A DNA stretch of 10,996 nt. It comes from Bolinopsis microptera. Lineage: Eukaryota > Ctenophora > Tentaculata > Lobata > Bolinopsidae. Shown in pieces: positions 8,801 through 10,996 of the stretch. The notes beneath the pieces were generated by a model that saw only the letters and a list, made by a program, of their open reading frames with translations, had not been told where the DNA came from and ran no database searches. The stretch covers positions 1 through 10,996 of the forward strand of contig NW_026971984.1 of assembly GCF_026151205.1 (NCBI RefSeq), in the 5' to 3' direction. The number at the start of each line of letters is the position of its first letter. Positions within the stretch are counted from its first letter, which is position 1. The position numbers and the translations under genes are program-made.

Positions 8801-9340
8801 TTTTCCTTTTCCCCAAACATTTTAAAATTTTACTTCTAGGGGAACCACAAAAATCGTTTTTAAATAAAAATAAAAACCCCGATTTTCCCCAAAATTTTTT
8901 ATTGTTTTTTAGAATTTTTTATATCAGTAAAATTTTTGTTTTAATAAACCCGCCAGGAAAACAATTAAAAATTTTTTTTTTACTGCTTTTCCCCCAAAAA
9001 CTACTAGGGGTTTTTTTTTACCTCCCCCCCCCCCAAGGATTTTCCCCCGTGTTTTTATTTTTTTTTACTCTGCATGGTCGATTATTACCCCTAAAAACCA
9101 GGTTTTCCCCCCCCAAAATTTTTAAAATCCCTTTTTTCGCAACCCCTCATTTTCAGTTTTTTTTAAAATCCCTACAACGGGGGCCTTTGAAAAGTATTTT
9201 TGAAAAGTAACGTGGGGGCCTAAAACCGAGCCCCGAAAAAACCCTTTTTTAAAGGGGCCCCAAAGTGGGGGTAAAACAAAAAATAAAAGTCCCCCCCAAC
9301 CCCGTATTAGAAAATTTCCCAGTCCCTTTTTTTTAGATTT
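2831..9340. other. Low-quality homopolymer-dominated block; no supportable gene
   Basis: Nearly every base lies in a run of three or more of the same nucleotide, for all four nucleotides and with no period. Examples are 16 C at 3659-3674 and 17 T at 7897-7913. A real simple repeat would have a period or favour one base. This mixture is typical of failed base-calling or a collapsed low-quality long-read consensus. Open frames of up to 170 codons on both strands translate to strings of Pro, Gly, Lys and Phe, simply the codons of CCC, GGG, AAA and TTT, and carry no motif I can name. Patches with more normal texture exist (near 4040-4060, 4450-4480, 6400-6470, 6880-6930) but give no recognisable homology. 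The underlying biology is not recoverable from this text. Confidence 0.85.
8650..8675. repeat. 11-bp perfect hairpin with a CGAG loop
   Basis: TCCTTGGGGGG pairs fully with CCCCCCAAGGA across a four-base loop at 8661-8664. It is followed by ATTTAAAATC rather than a T-run, so it does not look like a bacterial terminator. Its position inside the homopolymer block makes its length doubtful. Confidence 0.4.
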
Positions 9341-9906
9341 TTTTTAAACCGGAAAACCGGGACTAAGCCCCGAAGATTTCGGAATAGATTCCCTAATTGC
9401 CGCATATCAGTTTCCTTGTTTGTCCATAAATTTTAAATAATTTTATAAAATGTACAAAAACGATTTTTTTCTCCGTTTTTTTCCTTTTTTAATTTCAGTT
9501 TGTTTCAGTATAACAAAAATAAACGTAAACTCCGATATCGAAAGCTGGTAAATGCCGGGGGCTCGGAAAGACTCCCACAATAACGTTTAAAATTACTGGA
9601 ATCCGAAAGGAGAGGACCTGAAGGAAACAGGAAGTTGTTTTATCAAAGTTGGCCTGAAATCAAGCCGACTTTGATAAACAAAGGTGATGATGTAGAGTGC
9701 TTATATTGAGAGTGGATATCAACACGAGATTAACGGATGTGGGTTTATATTTGAGGACTGGTGGGGTGATAATGGGGATTTGGATCTCTTACTAAGGTAA
9801 TGGTGGGATAATAATTCGCCAACAAGTTATCCCCCCCTAATTTTTTGCTAGACAATTTAAATACTGTTTAAATATTAATAAGTTAGGAATAAACATTTTT
9901 GTTTTC
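9341..9906. other. Non-coding sequence 5' of the calpain-like gene
   Basis: Normal texture returns near 9350. Stops are frequent in all frames and I see no gene. The stretch holds one clear hairpin (9639-9678) and an AT-rich tail (9840-9900) before the first open frame at 9907. The sequence TTAACACTCAG ending near 9930 could be a splice acceptor, but no strong pyrimidine tract supports it. Confidence 0.4.
9639..9678. repeat. 15-bp inverted repeat (one mismatch) with a 10-nt loop
   Basis: TTTATCAAAGTTGGC (9639-9653) pairs with GCCGACTTTGATAAA (9664-9678) at 14 of 15 positions. The only mismatch is a T facing G, which would still wobble-pair in RNA. The loop is CTGAAATCAA. It lies in non-coding sequence about 0.25 kb upstream of the calpain-like frame. 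Hairpin precursor, transposon end or chance are all possible. Confidence 0.6.
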
Positions 9907-10996
9907 ATGATATTTGATGTTAACACTCAGGCACAGGTCAGGGTGACATTCAAGCACCCCTTGTCCACCCTTTTAATTTCTGCCCTAAACTTTTTCTCGG
10001 CAATTTTCTGGCTGAAGGACCCAACAAGAATCATCAGTCCAAAGGCGCCAGGCTTTCTGCAGAAAAGAGAAATGAAGAACGGTTCGAGGAAAAAGGTCCA
10101 TTCCTGGACACCGATTTTAATGCTGATGACCATGGCTATTTATGGGACACACTCAGGGGAAAAGGCCCTACAGGAATCAACTGAATCTATCAGTTTTCAT
10201 TACAAGCTCTCCTACGCTGGGCCTCAGAAAATAAAATGCAAAGAAGGAACCCCAATGCAATGGGCTGTAAAAGCAAGTGCGCCCTCCCAGCGACCTTTTC
10301 ATCAAGGATGATTGTTATTTGAGCTGGTCGGTTGAGGGTGGGAAACCCGTCCCGAGCAGGTTAGCAAACTTTGTCTACCTGGGTGCAAACTATCAGTGGG
10401 GGGGATGGGACAATCATCAGAGACCTGGATGTCCCGTAATCCCAGAAAGGCTAAATGGCGCCCTTTTCAATCAGCTTTTTGGAACAATTTTTTTTGGGAA
10501 TAAAGCCAAAGAAATAACTAATAAAAGACTCTCCAACCAAGATTCAGGATCTTATAGGGCGCTGCCCTTGTCCCCCCCTCCACCCCAACCATCTTTTGTT
10601 ATGGAGCTGAAGTTCCCTGGGAAACACCACCAAAAAAGCAGATGAAAACGCTTCGAGGTTTTTCCATCAAACCTCCCTTGAGGAAAAGGATCCTTAGGAT
10701 TAAATGGTTTCTTTCAGTGGACCCAACGAACGAAAGTTTTCTTAGGAGGGCTGGGCAATCAAAGTCCAGGTTTTTGAAAACCTTTCATCAGTGCTGCCAG
10801 GCTACGTTTTGGGTAAGGGACATGTAAGTTTTAGAAATGCCCAGACTCCTAGACTAACCGAGGGTTTTTCTGTTGAAACTGGGAAGCCAAATTATGGGAA
10901 AAGGGAGGTCAAGGGGCCAGAACCCCGTAAGAACTGGAATCCTGCGGGAACTCGAAAAATTTGGTAAAAAATTTACAGGGGGTTTTTAAAAACCCA
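9907..10996 (+). pseudogene. Calpain-like (C2) cysteine protease, frameshifted and cut by the window edge
   Basis: Family role: cytosolic, usually calcium-dependent cysteine protease acting by limited cleavage. No single frame is open throughout. Motifs read in order across frames: FEEKGPFLDTDFNADD (10083 on), like the LFEDPxFPADD lead-in; RGKGPTGI (to about 10178), like WKRPTEI; QRPFHQG then DDCYL with the Cys codon at 10313-10315, like QGxLGDCWL; YQWGGW (about 10391-10408), like YGxWVDV; TIIRDLDVP, like VVIDDxLP; LNGALF; AFWNNFFWE (10474-10500) then KAKE, like EFWxxLLEKAYAK; GSYRAL (10547-10564), like GSYEAL; GKGSLG; LGKGHVSF with the His codon at 10821-10823, like VKGHAYS; PNYGKREVKGP with the Asn codon at 10890-10892, like NPWGxxREWxGPW; then NW. 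His to Asn is 23 codons (about 24 in classical calpains) and Cys to His is about 169 (about 157). The first ~175 bases are not recognised, so the start is uncertain, and PTGI to Cys is ~20 residues longer than usual. No intron is evident in ~0.9 kb. The C2-like and EF-hand parts, if present, lie beyond the window. Confidence 0.68.

Noticed and set aside
8791-9210. 139-codon frame with a hydrophobic, membrane-like appearance
   Set aside because: The hydrophobicity is poly-Phe/Leu from T-runs; no segment has a natural membrane-helix composition and it lies inside the corrupted block.
9927-10133. Minus-strand 68-codon frame opposite the calpain-like gene
   Set aside because: It is a shadow of the plus-strand calpain-like sequence and contains no recognisable motif.

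Overview
The window looks like a piece of an animal nuclear genome (probably an invertebrate, phylum not determinable) from an error-prone, poorly polished assembly. The evidence is a metazoan-type zymogen carboxypeptidase, a calpain-type protease, a non-autonomous DNA transposon and wide non-coding spacers. I see no bacterial-type operon, Shine-Dalgarno spacing, CRISPR, rRNA or tRNA. No long open reading frame is an intact gene. The two real genes can be read only by following conserved motifs from one frame to another.

Layout. 1-187: C-rich degenerate minisatellite. 188-2205, minus strand: an M14A metallocarboxypeptidase, apparently without introns, in many frameshifted pieces. Its propeptide (1952-2205) is separated from its catalytic domain (188-1290) by a 660-bp inverted-repeat element at 1292-1951. 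That element has oligo-G/oligo-C ends, a 6-bp AGAAGC target duplication, and three palindromic modules with 2, 3 and 10 copies of a TATATTAAAG unit. 2206-2830: unassigned sequence of normal texture. 2831-9340: about 6.5 kb in which nearly every base sits in a homopolymer run. I regard this as corrupted sequence, and its ORFs (proline-, phenylalanine-, lysine- and glycine-rich) as artefacts. 9341-9906: normal-texture non-coding sequence with one good hairpin. 9907-10996, plus strand: a frameshifted, right-truncated calpain-like cysteine protease in which Cys, His and Asn of the triad can be placed with family-like spacing. Texture worsens again toward the right edge.

The two proteases show no evident functional link: M14A enzymes are secreted zymogens (typically digestive), whereas calpains are cytosolic and calcium-regulated. 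What they share is a state: continuous protein homology without visible introns, and motifs preserved despite frequent 1-2 base indels. That can mean retrocopied or decaying genes, or genes damaged by sequencing indels. The preserved motifs favour a large share of sequencing error. I found no convincing new defence or metabolic system; the most interesting real structure is the modular palindromic transposon inside the carboxypeptidase.
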